A program made the position numbers and the translations under genes. Shown in pieces: positions 44,518 to 53,106 of a stretch of DNA of 64,000 nt. The notes under the pieces were generated by a model. The model did not search any database. It saw only the letters and a list, made by a program, of their open reading frames with translations, and was not told the origin of the DNA. Position 1 is the stretch's first letter; each line of letters opens with the position of its first letter. This DNA comes from G963668605 sp963668605 (GTDB lineage: Bacteria > Acidobacteriota > Terriglobia > Bryobacterales > Bryobacteraceae). The stretch lies in NCBI GenBank assembly GCA_963668605.1, contig OY764903.1:2604001-2668000 (forward strand). The letters run 5' to 3'.

Positions 44518-45057
44518 CTACGGTGCCGGCGGAGTGCGCTGTCCGGCAGCGTATCCCTGCAGGACGTCGGAAGCCACAGCGTTGATCGTGGTTGACGCCC
44601 CGGGCGTGAATCGAAATCCCGGCAACGGAACGATCCAGTTCCACGGGCTGGCAATGGCGACTTCGATGACATTTCCGGTTTGATTGATGTAAGCGGGCGG
44701 CGTTGCGGTCGTGACCGGTGTCGACAAATCGGCCGGGTTGAAATAGCGTATGCTAATGCGCGACGCGCCGGTCGTGCCCGCCAGGAACCCGATCGCGTTG
44801 TCCTGCACCACCTTCTTAATGCACGCGCTTTGCGTAGTACATACCGTTCCGTTATAGCTGGGGCTGAAGGTGACCGCGAAACGCACTCCTTCGCGCGCCG
44901 CGGACTGGAATAGGCCGCGCATGAATACGACCATCGAAACGTCGATGATGCCGAACATGATCGCAAGCATCGGCAACATAATGAGAGCGGTCTCCACAAG
45001 CATGTTTCCGCGCCGGCGGTTTCGCTGAAATGATCGGCATACTGGAGTTTTCGTCAT
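44518..45057 (-). CDS. TadE-like pilus/secretion protein
   Basis: The 179-residue protein has RRRGNMLVETALIMLPMLAIMFGIIDVSMVVFMRGLFQSAAREGVRFA, the TadE pattern including the processing-site Gly and Glu. The tail has two Cys (TVCTTQSACIKK). It is first in the set on the minus strand. No promoter could be assigned in the 45058-45213 region upstream. Confidence 0.8.
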   Translation of the reverse strand: MTKTPVCRSFQRNRRRGNMLVETALIMLPMLAIMFGIIDVSMVVFMRGLFQSAAREGVRFAVTFSPSYNGTVCTTQSACIKKVVQDNAIGFLAGTTGASRISIRYFNPADLSTPVTTATPPAYINQTGNVIEVAIASPWNWIVPLPGFRFTPGASTTINAVASDVLQGYAAGQRTPPAP

Positions 45058-45342
45058 TGCGCTGCCGCTGTTCCCTCTTCACACTGCAAGAATCGGACCT
45101 CCCACTCAAGGGTAAGAGTCCACTTCTCCGGGAACAATCGACAATTTGCCGCAAAGACATTATGGGAATACCCTCATTTTTGCCAACCGTTACTAAGGTC
45201 GAGTCCTAGACCACCTGAACCTAAAGTTCCAGTTGCTGCATGCGTAGGGTGGAAGGGGCTGCCGAGGGAAGGATGGGAATTGTGCGGGACGGTGCGGCAT
45301 TACGCCGCGAGGCCCGTCCCGCGAAGGTGCAATCGTGGGCGT

Positions 45343-46470
45343 TTAGATCTTGTTGACCTTCTCCCAGGTCATTTCCTGGCCGCTGACGAGCGCGCGCAGC
45401 CCCATCACAGCGACCAACGTGCTCTCGGCGCCCCACAGGGCCGCGTTCTCCAGCTTTCCGGTACGCGCGCCTTCGATGAACTGGTTCACGTTATCCATGG
45501 TGATGTCGTAGTCCGTCTTGACCACCTCCGGAGGCTTGCCCTGGCGATATACCGTATAGCCCTTGCGCGAAGTGGTGACGGCGCCCTTTTCGCACATGAA
45601 GGTTTCCGATACGTCCTCATAGCCCGGTGTGCGGAACTGGTTGGCGGAGAAATTGAAGACTGTCCCGTCGGCGAACTGGTACGTCGCCGAGAGGTTGTCA
45701 TAAATGTTTCCGACGTGCCGGATCATCTGGCTGCCATAGCCGGAGACCTTCACCGGATGCGTACCCATGAACCAACTGACAACGTCGATGTTGTGGCAAT
45801 CCTGCTCGATCAGGATGTCGCCCGAAAGTTCGCGGTAGAAGAACCAGTTGCGCATCTTCTCTTCGCTGGCCGGGTGCCCCTTCTGAACGGGCGGTCCGCC
45901 GCCGAGCCAAGCGGCGCGCACCATCTTGATCGCACCCAACTCGCCGGATTTCACGAGGGCATACGCCGCACGGTAATCCCGGCCGTAGCGCTGCTGGTAG
46001 TCCATGCTGATGCGCTTGGTCTTGTCGGCCTTCTTCGCCGCGGCCAGCACGCGATGGCAGCCGGCTGCGTCCACACCGGCGGGCTTTTCCAAAAAGATGT
46101 GCTTGCGCGCCTTGACCGCAAATTCAAAATGCTCCGGGTGGAGATAGGCGGGCGTGGCGATCAGGACTGCGTCCATGTTGCTGGCGAGCAACTCGTGCAG
46201 ATCCTTGTATCGTTTCGCACCGGTGTACTTCTCGCCAGCGGCCTTGAACTTGTCCTCATAGATGTCGGTGTAGGCGGCGACGCGCGCGTTCTCGTTCTTG
46301 GCGAACAGGCCACTCACGTACATGCCGCGGTTGCCGCATCCGATCAAGCCTACGGTCAGGGCGGAGTTGGCCTGCGACCCGCGCACGGATTCGGGCTTGA
46401 CGATAGTGAATGCCGCGGCGGCTGCACCGGACATTTTTACAAAATTGCGTCTGCTGCTGGATTCAATCAT
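45343..46470 (-). CDS. Gfo/Idh/MocA oxidoreductase with Tat leader
   Basis: The 375-residue protein starts SSRRNFVKMSGAAAAAFTIVKPE, a twin-arginine leader. The NAD motif is VGLIGCGNRGMY, the catalytic EKP motif is in IFLEKPAGVDAAG, and GDILIEQDCHNIDVVSWFMG gives the C-terminal catalytic region. The overall pattern resembles secreted sugar oxidoreductases of Acidobacteria and Planctomycetes. The substrate is unknown. It is preceded on its strand by the DUF1501 triplet after a 94-bp gap. Confidence 0.88.
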   Translation of the reverse strand: MIESSSRRNFVKMSGAAAAAFTIVKPESVRGSQANSALTVGLIGCGNRGMYVSGLFAKNENARVAAYTDIYEDKFKAAGEKYTGAKRYKDLHELLASNMDAVLIATPAYLHPEHFEFAVKARKHIFLEKPAGVDAAGCHRVLAAAKKADKTKRISMDYQQRYGRDYRAAYALVKSGELGAIKMVRAAWLGGGPPVQKGHPASEEKMRNWFFYRELSGDILIEQDCHNIDVVSWFMGTHPVKVSGYGSQMIRHVGNIYDNLSATYQFADGTVFNFSANQFRTPGYEDVSETFMCEKGAVTTSRKGYTVYRQGKPPEVVKTDYDITMDNVNQFIEGARTGKLENAALWGAESTLVAVMGLRALVSGQEMTWEKVNKI

Positions 46471-46564
46471 ATTTTCCTCGGGTATTATCAGGTCGAAAGA
46501 CTATTAGATCTCAATGCGGCACGCCGCGGCAAGCCACGCCAGCAGAACCGTATTGAGGCCCGGT

Positions 46565-48886
46565 TTACTTGCGGGCTTCCAGCGTCGCTACGATCTCGAA
46601 AGGGATGGCCGGCAGCAGTCCGAGGTCCTGCCGGTTGGGCGTGTTTTTCTTCTTACTCGCCGCATCCGCCTTCCGCTCGACGGAAGCGTTCAGGATCAAG
46701 TTGCCCTTAAGGCCCGGCTTCACTTTCGCTGGGTCGGCGCGCAGCACAATCGCGATACCGTCCTTCTCGGGCACGATCTTAACGATGCCGATGCCCTCCG
46801 GCGGATCGCTCAGTTTGAAAATAACCTGGCTCAAATACGGACCCTTCGGCACGGTGATCCGCACCGGCGCCGTACCGCCCGCAGGGAGCTTCACCGTTTT
46901 GTCGGCAGCTAGCTTCCATGGCGTCTTGAAGCGGCCGCCCTTCGTCACCATGACGCGCCACTCCTTCGCGGGCACCAGGTGGTAGTAGTAGAACGCCTGC
47001 ATCATATCTTCGGCGGGGATTCCCGGATGACGCACTTCATGACCCTGGATCGTAGCCTGTCCTTCGATGTGCAGGTTCAAAGGCACGTCGCGTTCAGACA
47101 TCGGAACCGTCAAAGTCATGCGAATCTTGTTCTGGTTGGCCGGTATCCAGCCGCCACTCAGCTTGAAGCCCGCGGGCGCATCTTTCAATTTCAACGCAAT
47201 GTCGTCCGCAAAACCATCTCTGCGTATCGCGAAAACGGTGATCGGCACCGTCATTCCGGTGCGGGCCGTGATGCTCGAAGGCACGACGCGCAATTCGAAG
47301 TCGGGCCTCGGCTGGCTGATCCGCAAGCGGTAGGTGTACTCCGGCCCACCCTTCTTCTGCGAGTCGCTCAGTGTCAGATAGTAGGTTCCGTTCACGGGCA
47401 ACTTCACCTGGATCACGGAGTCGGCGTGATGCGTGAGCAATCCCGAGCCTTTATCCTCGTGGTCGTCGTTGAGCGCGAGTTCCTTGCCCTTCGAATCGGT
47501 CAAGCGCAGAATCGAGTCGAGCGGCGAGTCCAGACGCCGCGCCAGCACTTCTGCGACAATCTCTTCGCCCGCGCGTCCTTCGAAGCGGAAAACGTCCGAA
47601 TCGCCGGGTTGATTGACGCGCCCGTTTACAATCACCGGCAACTTGACCCGCTGCGCGCGATCTTTCAGGTTGTTCGGTTCCTTCTCGAGCAATTCCGGGA
47701 GATCGTCGACTGCAAACGGCACGCTGTTGGAACTCCATTCTCCTTTGCGAACGGAGACCGGTTGGACGCTTGGTGTGCTCTCCTTGGAGTCGCGCGTCAG
47801 CCGGGCAGTAGGCAAATTCCAGCCTTTCAACTCAACGGTGCTCTTCGCCCCGAGCTTGCCGCCCAGCGGAAAGATGCTGGTGATGAAGGGCAGTTCACCG
47901 ACCGTGATGCGGTAGACAAAATCCTCGCGGCCGCGGTAGATCGAATCCTTGATTTCGAGCGTATAATCGCCGTCGCCGGCAATCTCGTAATAGAGCACCG
48001 GATCGGGATGAAAGCGGAAGTTGCCGGCGTACTGCAACTCCTTGCCTTTCGCATCGTAGAGGCCTAGTGTCGCCTGGAACCAGCCCGGCACGGCATCGGA
48101 GATGTACGGAATCAACTCGCGTGCACCGGCGGCGACAACGATGTGCTGGCCCTTGGCCGCCCGGAAGCGGTAGCGGTCTACCGTGCCCGCTTGGATCTGG
48201 CCGTTGACGATAGCTGGCAGCGTGATCTCCACTGGACCCGCTGGCTTCTTGTCAGTGGCGTAGGAGCGGTAGCGCGCCCCTTTTCCTGTGGTGGATTCGT
48301 CGTGGAGTTTCGCTGGCGCTTTACTGAATTCGGGCAACTGGCCGATGCGGAACATCATCGGATTCGTCAACCCACCGCGCGTCTCCAGCCGCAACTCGCG
48401 ATCGCCGGGCTCGGCATCCGGAGCCAGAGTAACCTTCAACCGGACTGTCTCGGCGATGGCGGGGCTGGCCGGACGTCTCACAAACGTGGCGAGCTTCATC
48501 CGCAACTCGCCAACGGCCTTTTCGTCCGCATCGGTCCAGATCGGTTTGGGTTCGTTCTTCGCTTCCTCCGCCGCGCCGCGCTTGCGCTGTTGTTTCGTGG
48601 CCGCCGTTTTCTTTGTCAATAGCTCTTGCAGTTTCTCGCGCAAGTCATTGAACTGCTTCTGCGACATCGGTTTGACATACTCGAGCACAGTCGCCTGTAT
48701 GCCCGCGCCGGAGAGGAATACCTCGCTCGCGCCGTCCAGAAACTGCCCGCCGACCGTCACCTCAAACGTCGTCCCCTGCCTGCCGCCGGCCGGATAGACG
48801 TAACCGATGTGCGGGCCGAACTGCTGCCCCTGCACGGCCGGCGCGATCACAAGCAAAGCAACAAGGCCCAATCGAAGTGGATTCAT
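46565..48886 (-). CDS. Secreted pre-peptidase C-terminal (PPC) domain protein of the DUF1501/DUF1549 set
   Basis: The ATG at 48886 gives 773 residues with a signal peptide (about 1-21) followed by an IPT-like beta domain (HIGYVYPAGGRQGTTFEVTVGGQFLDGA). Two PPC-like domains are visible (TVDRYRFRAAKGQHIVVAAGARELI and DSDVFRFEGRAGEEIVAEVLARRLDSPLDSILRLTD). The ATG at 48910 would overlap the upstream gene by 8 bp and puts extra residues before the signal peptide. In Planctomycetes and Acidobacteria this protein type is found with DUF1501 and DUF1549/1553 proteins. No reaction is known. The gap to the DUF1501 gene is 16 bp. Confidence 0.8.
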   Translation of the reverse strand: MNPLRLGLVALLVIAPAVQGQQFGPHIGYVYPAGGRQGTTFEVTVGGQFLDGASEVFLSGAGIQATVLEYVKPMSQKQFNDLREKLQELLTKKTAATKQQRKRGAAEEAKNEPKPIWTDADEKAVGELRMKLATFVRRPASPAIAETVRLKVTLAPDAEPGDRELRLETRGGLTNPMMFRIGQLPEFSKAPAKLHDESTTGKGARYRSYATDKKPAGPVEITLPAIVNGQIQAGTVDRYRFRAAKGQHIVVAAGARELIPYISDAVPGWFQATLGLYDAKGKELQYAGNFRFHPDPVLYYEIAGDGDYTLEIKDSIYRGREDFVYRITVGELPFITSIFPLGGKLGAKSTVELKGWNLPTARLTRDSKESTPSVQPVSVRKGEWSSNSVPFAVDDLPELLEKEPNNLKDRAQRVKLPVIVNGRVNQPGDSDVFRFEGRAGEEIVAEVLARRLDSPLDSILRLTDSKGKELALNDDHEDKGSGLLTHHADSVIQVKLPVNGTYYLTLSDSQKKGGPEYTYRLRISQPRPDFELRVVPSSITARTGMTVPITVFAIRRDGFADDIALKLKDAPAGFKLSGGWIPANQNKIRMTLTVPMSERDVPLNLHIEGQATIQGHEVRHPGIPAEDMMQAFYYYHLVPAKEWRVMVTKGGRFKTPWKLAADKTVKLPAGGTAPVRITVPKGPYLSQVIFKLSDPPEGIGIVKIVPEKDGIAIVLRADPAKVKPGLKGNLILNASVERKADAASKKKNTPNRQDLGLLPAIPFEIVATLEARK

Positions 48887-48902
48887 AAACAGGCTCCAGC
48901 GC

Positions 48903-50219
48903 TTATACAATCTCTTTCAGAAGGCCGCCGCTCTTGACTTTCTCGGCGGCGCTGGCTACTGCGGTGGTGGGTGTGCCCAGCGGGTGCGGCAGCTTCGCGG
49001 CGGGATCGATGCCGAGCAGACCGAACATGCTCGCAATCAGGTCGACCGGATACACCGGGCGATCCTTTACCTCTTCTCCCCTGGCATCGGATGCGCCAAT
49101 CACTTGGCCACCCTTGAATCCACCACCGGCCACGACGGTGGAGAAGACCTTGCCGTAGTGGCTGCGTCCGCCGTTCCAGGGCGCTTCCCACAGCACTTTA
49201 GGCGTTCTGCCGAACTCACCGCCCCACCAGACGATAGTGCTGTCGAGCAGGCCGCGTTCGGAAAGATCCTGCAGAAGGGTCGCGAAACCCTTGTCCAGTT
49301 CGGGCAACTTGCGGCGCATGATCTGGAAATGCTGTTTGTGCGTGTCCCAGCCTTTGTAGTTGATTGTGACGTAGGGGACGCCGCGCTCCACAAGGCGCCG
49401 GGCCACCAGGCAGGACTGCCCGAACGTGTTCTTGCCGTAGCGCTCGCGCAGTTCGTCCTTCTCCTGCGAAAGGTCGAAGACCTTGCCCGCGTCGCCCAGA
49501 ATCAGATCGTAGGCCTGCTTTTCGGCCTCTGCGGAAGCAACCAACTGCGCATCGCCCTTCACGAGATGTTCGAATGTGTTGAGCTTTTGCAGATAGTCGC
49601 GCCGCGCCTGCTGCCTCTGGTCGGAGACGCCCGGAGCGACGACGCCTTCCACAGCGAAGCGGGTCTGTCCGGGGTCGCCGCCTGTGGCGAAGGGCTTGAA
49701 GCGCGATCCCAAAAAGCCCGCTTCCGAGAAGCGTCCCTGCGGTTCCGTCAGCACGATGTAGGGCGGAATCAATCCCTTATAACCGGCGTTGTAGCCCTTG
49801 AACAGCGAGACCAGTGCACCTACGCTCGGATAGACGTCGCGCCCGCCCGGCTCGCGTCCGGTCTGCACCAGGTACGACGCCGTTTCATGGGCGTTCACGC
49901 CGTGCGTCATGCTGCGGATAATCGAATATTTGTCGGCCTGCTTGGCCAATAGCGGCAACAATTCGTTGATCCGGATCCCGCTAACGTTAGTCTCGATCGG
50001 GTGGTTCAGCGAACCGGCGTAGTCGTTGCCGGCATCCGGTTTCGGGTCGAAGGTGTCGAGGTGCGCGGGACCGCCCCACATCCAGATCTGGATCACAGAC
50101 TTGGCCTTGCCCACCGGCGCCGCGGCCTGGGCCGTGCGGTCCGCCAGCAGCAAACCGGCCGCGCCGGAGAAGCCGCGCAGCAGCGCTTCGCGCCTGGAGA
50201 GTGGCATTTCGATGCTCAT
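48903..50219 (-). CDS. DUF1501 protein (Tat-exported, alkaline-phosphatase-like fold)
   Basis: The 438-residue protein begins SRREALLRGFSGAAGLLLADRTAQAAA, a Tat leader. Family motifs include QIWMWGGPAHLDTFDPKPDAG, LLPLLAKQADKYSIIRSMTHG, TINYKGWDTHKQHF, VWWGGEFGRTPK and RSHYGKVFSTVVAGGGFKGGQVIGASDARGE. DUF1501 proteins share the sulfatase/phosphatase superfamily fold, but activity is unproven. It is the middle gene of the triplet; the DUF1549/DUF1553 gene precedes it by 25 bp. Confidence 0.92.
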   Translation of the reverse strand: MSIEMPLSRREALLRGFSGAAGLLLADRTAQAAAPVGKAKSVIQIWMWGGPAHLDTFDPKPDAGNDYAGSLNHPIETNVSGIRINELLPLLAKQADKYSIIRSMTHGVNAHETASYLVQTGREPGGRDVYPSVGALVSLFKGYNAGYKGLIPPYIVLTEPQGRFSEAGFLGSRFKPFATGGDPGQTRFAVEGVVAPGVSDQRQQARRDYLQKLNTFEHLVKGDAQLVASAEAEKQAYDLILGDAGKVFDLSQEKDELRERYGKNTFGQSCLVARRLVERGVPYVTINYKGWDTHKQHFQIMRRKLPELDKGFATLLQDLSERGLLDSTIVWWGGEFGRTPKVLWEAPWNGGRSHYGKVFSTVVAGGGFKGGQVIGASDARGEEVKDRPVYPVDLIASMFGLLGIDPAAKLPHPLGTPTTAVASAAEKVKSGGLLKEIV

Positions 50220-50244
50220 CGTTCGCTTTCCTCCTGCTATTCAG

Positions 50245-51807
50245 TTAGTGCCGGTACAGAAATTCCGCGCTATTAATCAGCGCCCACGCGAGATCCACGA
50301 TAGAGTCGCGCCCTTTCACGGACTGCGAATATTGGCCTACCAGTTTCAATTCCTCTGCCGTCGGATAGCGCGAAAGGACCGACAGATAGACCCCGCTGAC
50401 GATCGCCTGCGGATTCTTCGTGCTGCGCATCAACTGTTGCAGCTTGGGGCCCTCGGCGATTTTGCGCTGCACATGGCTCGAATTCAGCAGATGCAGCCGT
50501 TGGTCCGCGGCCGTGCGGTTGTTACGTTCCGATTCCCAGCCGGTATCGCGTGGAGGCTTCCCGAACAGTTCGAGAAAACTGCTCGTGATGCTGCCGTCGG
50601 GCAAACTGATCGAGCGCTGCCCGTCGGGAATGTAGGTGAAGGGTTCGGGAATCGCGCTCATGTATGTTTCGGTTGTTCCCGTGATCTGGCAAAGCGCGTC
50701 GACGAGCACCTCCGCCTCCACGCGGCGCAGCGGATACGAGGCAAACTGGGCCGCGGCTTCGGGCCGCTCGTCTTGTGGGATCGCGGAGAGTTGATAGGTC
50801 TTCGAGTTCAGGATCAGGCGGTAGATGCGCTTCAGATCGTAACGCCCTGCCACAAGTTCACTCTCGAGATAGGCCAGCAACTCCGGGTTGGACGGCGGGT
50901 TGTCCGGCCGAATGTCGTCCGGCTCCTGTATGATGCCGCGGCCGAGCAACCAGGACCACACCCGGTTGACGATGTTGCGCGCAAACCAGGGGTTTTTCGG
51001 GCTGATCAACCACTCGGCGAAGACTTGGCGCGGATCGCGCTCCGAGTTCAAGCGGACGGCGGTTCCATCCGGGAAAGCGGCTCGCGGCGCCGGTGTTTTC
51101 GAGGGATCGAAGAAGACGATCTCTTCCTTCCACTCGCCCGTCTCTTTAAAGCCGATCTGCGAGAAAAAGGCCGCAAAGTCCGTCAACCGGGCCGGCGGCC
51201 ACTTCTCCGCCCGTTCGCCCATCCACGTCAGGGCGACGGTCTGCGCAATGCCCTGCGGCTCCCGATTTTGCATCGCGCGATAAAAATTGACCGGCGGCAC
51301 ACGAAAGTTGCTGCCGCTTTCAGTGAGCAACTCCCGGACAAAGCGATCGTAGGGCTTGTTTTCACGGAGTGACGCGAGAATCCAGTGGTGATAGCCCTGC
51401 GCTCCGTTGGGCCATAGGTTGATCGGGAACTCGGCCTTCACACGCAGCAGGTCGCTCCACTTCAGCGCCCAGTATTCGGCGAACTCGTCGCGCTCGAGCA
51501 ACCGGTCGATCAGTGCCGCGCGCTTTTCCGGGCTTTCGTCTTTTAGAAACTGCGCGGCCTCTTCGGCAGTGGGCAGAGTGCCGATCACGTCGAGGTATGC
51601 CCGCCGCAAGAACACGGCGTCGGAGCACAGGCGCGCGGGCTGGATGTCCAGCTTCTTCAGCCGGGCGAACACCAACTCGTCGATTTTGCCTTGCGGAGCC
51701 AGACTGGCGCGGCTCTCAAATGTAGGCGCGAAGATTTTTCCGGTGTCTGCCGCGACCAGCGCCGCGGCCGGAAGCAGCAGTGAAATCAGTAAATTCGCAA
51801 CACGCAT
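50245..51807 (-). CDS. DUF1549/DUF1553 secreted protein
   Basis: From ATG 51807 the 520-residue product has a signal peptide (about 1-20). DUF1549 covers about 35-235 (CSDAVFLRRAYLDVIGTLPTAEEAAQFL, EYWALKWSDLLRVK). DUF1553 covers about 260-510 (FAEWLISPKNPWFARNIVNRVWSWLLGRGI, PLRRVEAEVLVDALCQITG). These proteins occur beside DUF1501 genes, here as the first of three genes. Known members sometimes carry a cytochrome-like PSCyt1 domain; none is present here. A longer frame to 51864 adds residues before the signal peptide. Confidence 0.92.
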   Translation of the reverse strand: MRVANLLISLLLPAAALVAADTGKIFAPTFESRASLAPQGKIDELVFARLKKLDIQPARLCSDAVFLRRAYLDVIGTLPTAEEAAQFLKDESPEKRAALIDRLLERDEFAEYWALKWSDLLRVKAEFPINLWPNGAQGYHHWILASLRENKPYDRFVRELLTESGSNFRVPPVNFYRAMQNREPQGIAQTVALTWMGERAEKWPPARLTDFAAFFSQIGFKETGEWKEEIVFFDPSKTPAPRAAFPDGTAVRLNSERDPRQVFAEWLISPKNPWFARNIVNRVWSWLLGRGIIQEPDDIRPDNPPSNPELLAYLESELVAGRYDLKRIYRLILNSKTYQLSAIPQDERPEAAAQFASYPLRRVEAEVLVDALCQITGTTETYMSAIPEPFTYIPDGQRSISLPDGSITSSFLELFGKPPRDTGWESERNNRTAADQRLHLLNSSHVQRKIAEGPKLQQLMRSTKNPQAIVSGVYLSVLSRYPTAEELKLVGQYSQSVKGRDSIVDLAWALINSAEFLYRH

Positions 51808-52080
51808 ACAGGCAAACCCGACCTCTAAATGACCTAACCCCAGATGCCGCCGGGAGTTTCGCACGGAAACAGGCCCGCTTGGGCCACGCCAGGAGAGCGC
51901 CCTGTTCCGTTCCAGTCTACTGCGTCGCGCGAAATGTGGAGGATGGGGTCCGCATCAGAAGAGCTGCATACCCGAGCTATGCAGCGCGACTGTGCGAGCC
52001 TCCGGGTCTTATAGATACGCCAGGCCTCCTTCCCCAGGTAGAGCGAGGCCGGCCTGGGGGCGCTATCATAACGCCAACGC
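51808..52080. other. Gap without a recognisable gene
   Basis: This stretch lies upstream of the DUF1549 gene and ends where a DUF1501 fragment begins on the other strand. No gene, repeat or RNA was recognised. It should hold the promoter of the DUF1549-DUF1501-PPC transcript. Confidence 0.4.
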
Positions 52081-52305
52081 GATGAGCGTGTTGCTGGCGG
52101 CGGCATCAAGGCGGGTAAGATTGTCGGCTCGACCGACGAAGTGGGCGGTGCTGCCGTGGAAGCCGTGCATCCGATCAAGGACTTCCATGTCACGCTGCTG
52201 CATTTGCTGGGCCTGGACGACAACAAGCTGCGCTTCCTGCACGCCGGCCGCGAAAAGCAACTCAGCCAGGTGGGCGGACAGGTCATCCGCGAGTTGCTGG
52301 CGTAA
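52081..52305 (+). pseudogene. C-terminal fragment of a DUF1501 gene
   Basis: The frame reads VAGGGIKAGKIVGSTDEVGG, then HPIKDFHVTLLHLLGLDDNKLRF and ends QVGGQVIRELLA-stop. This matches the last ~75 residues of DUF1501 proteins (GGGIKGG, GxTDexG, LHLLGLD). The frame is closed by a stop at 52069-52071 and the rest of the gene is missing. The last 23 bp overlap the 3' end of tdk. It differs from the complete DUF1501 gene at 48903, so it is a remnant of a different paralogue. Confidence 0.8.
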
Positions 52306-52906
52306 CCGCGCGCGGCTTTGCGAATTCCAGGAACTCCTGCTTCGGGACGCCGGGTTCAAAGCAGCGGCGGCAGCGGGCTTCATACATTCCGGCCGCACCC
52401 ACAACGATCAGATCGTCGGATTCCACAAGGCGTTGCGTGTGTTTGGCGGGGTTGCCGCAACGCATACAGATAGCCAGCGTTTTGGTGATCGATTCGGCGT
52501 GCGCGAGCAACTCGGGGATCGGCGTGAAGGGGCGCCCCATGAAATCGGTGTCGAGACCGGCGATCAGGACCTGCTTGCCGCTATCGGCGAGTTGATTGGC
52601 CACCTCAATCAACTCCGGTCCCATGAAGTTTGCTTCGTCGATGCCGACCACTTGCGTGCGCCAGTCGAGGCGCGTGAGGATCTCGGCGCTGTTGGCGACG
52701 ACTTCGGACTTCATACGCACATCGCCGTGCGAGACGATCTCGTCACGGGAGTAGCGATCATCGAGCGCGGGCTTGAAAACCTGCACGCGTTTGCGCGCGA
52801 TCATTGCTCGCCGCAGCCTGCGAATGAGTTCCTCGCTCTTGCCCGAAAACATGGGCCCGCAGACCACTTCGATCCATCCGAGATTGCCCGTGACGATATC
52901 CATCAA
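52283..52906 (-). CDS. tdk: Thymidine kinase
   Basis: The 207-residue type II thymidine kinase has the P-loop GPMFSGKS (17-24), the FKPALDDRYS segment, Walker B with VVGIDEANFMG, the lasso region, and the zinc site (CMRCGNPAKHTQR then CRRCF). It phosphorylates thymidine in the salvage pathway. Length is normal. MMD and MD starts (52906 or 52903) are both possible. Its 3' end runs into the DUF1501 remnant. Confidence 0.95.
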   Translation of the reverse strand: MMDIVTGNLGWIEVVCGPMFSGKSEELIRRLRRAMIARKRVQVFKPALDDRYSRDEIVSHGDVRMKSEVVANSAEILTRLDWRTQVVGIDEANFMGPELIEVANQLADSGKQVLIAGLDTDFMGRPFTPIPELLAHAESITKTLAICMRCGNPAKHTQRLVESDDLIVVGAAGMYEARCRRCFEPGVPKQEFLEFAKPRAVTPATRG

Positions 52907-52989
52907 CGTACATCATAGCAGCGATGCCGCGGATGACCGGCGCGGCGCGCGATCAATGGCCGTGGACGTTCACGTGCACCAGCAACTCC

Positions 52990-53081
52990 CGCCTCCGGTC
53001 GCTGCCGCTCCCAGCACCGTTTTGAGGCACGGGGATCCGATGGATGCAGATACGTTCAACGGTGCCAGCGACCGGAGGCGG
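52990..53081. repeat. Inverted pair of REP-like palindromes, right arm shortened
   Basis: Minus copy at 52990-53022 and plus copy at 53058-53081. The right copy lacks the GGGAGCG part of the core (AACGGTGCCAGCGACCGG). The pair fills the space between tdk and the heparinase-like gene; no gene is seen in 52907-53106. Confidence 0.8.
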
Positions 53082-53106
53082 AGATTTCACCAGTTGTCGT
53101 CGCCGT

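Larger units (their letters stand above)
38941..45320. repeat. Old tandem duplication, units 38941-41773 and 41774-45320
   Basis: Two stretches are repeated in the same order. The left part, 38941 to about 39340 (end of the oxidoreductase gene plus the tail of a TadG gene), matches 41774 to about 42175. The right part, 41688-41773 (from cctgaacctaaagttcc to cccgtccc), matches 45214-45320. The end of the right part joins the start of the left part at 41773/41774, as expected for a tandem duplication. The genes inside the two units are no longer alike at DNA level. Confidence 0.75.

Noticed and set aside
45280..46710. 476-codon plus-strand frame over an oxidoreductase gene
   Set aside because: The minus strand encodes a complete Gfo/Idh/MocA protein with Tat leader; the plus frame is a shadow.
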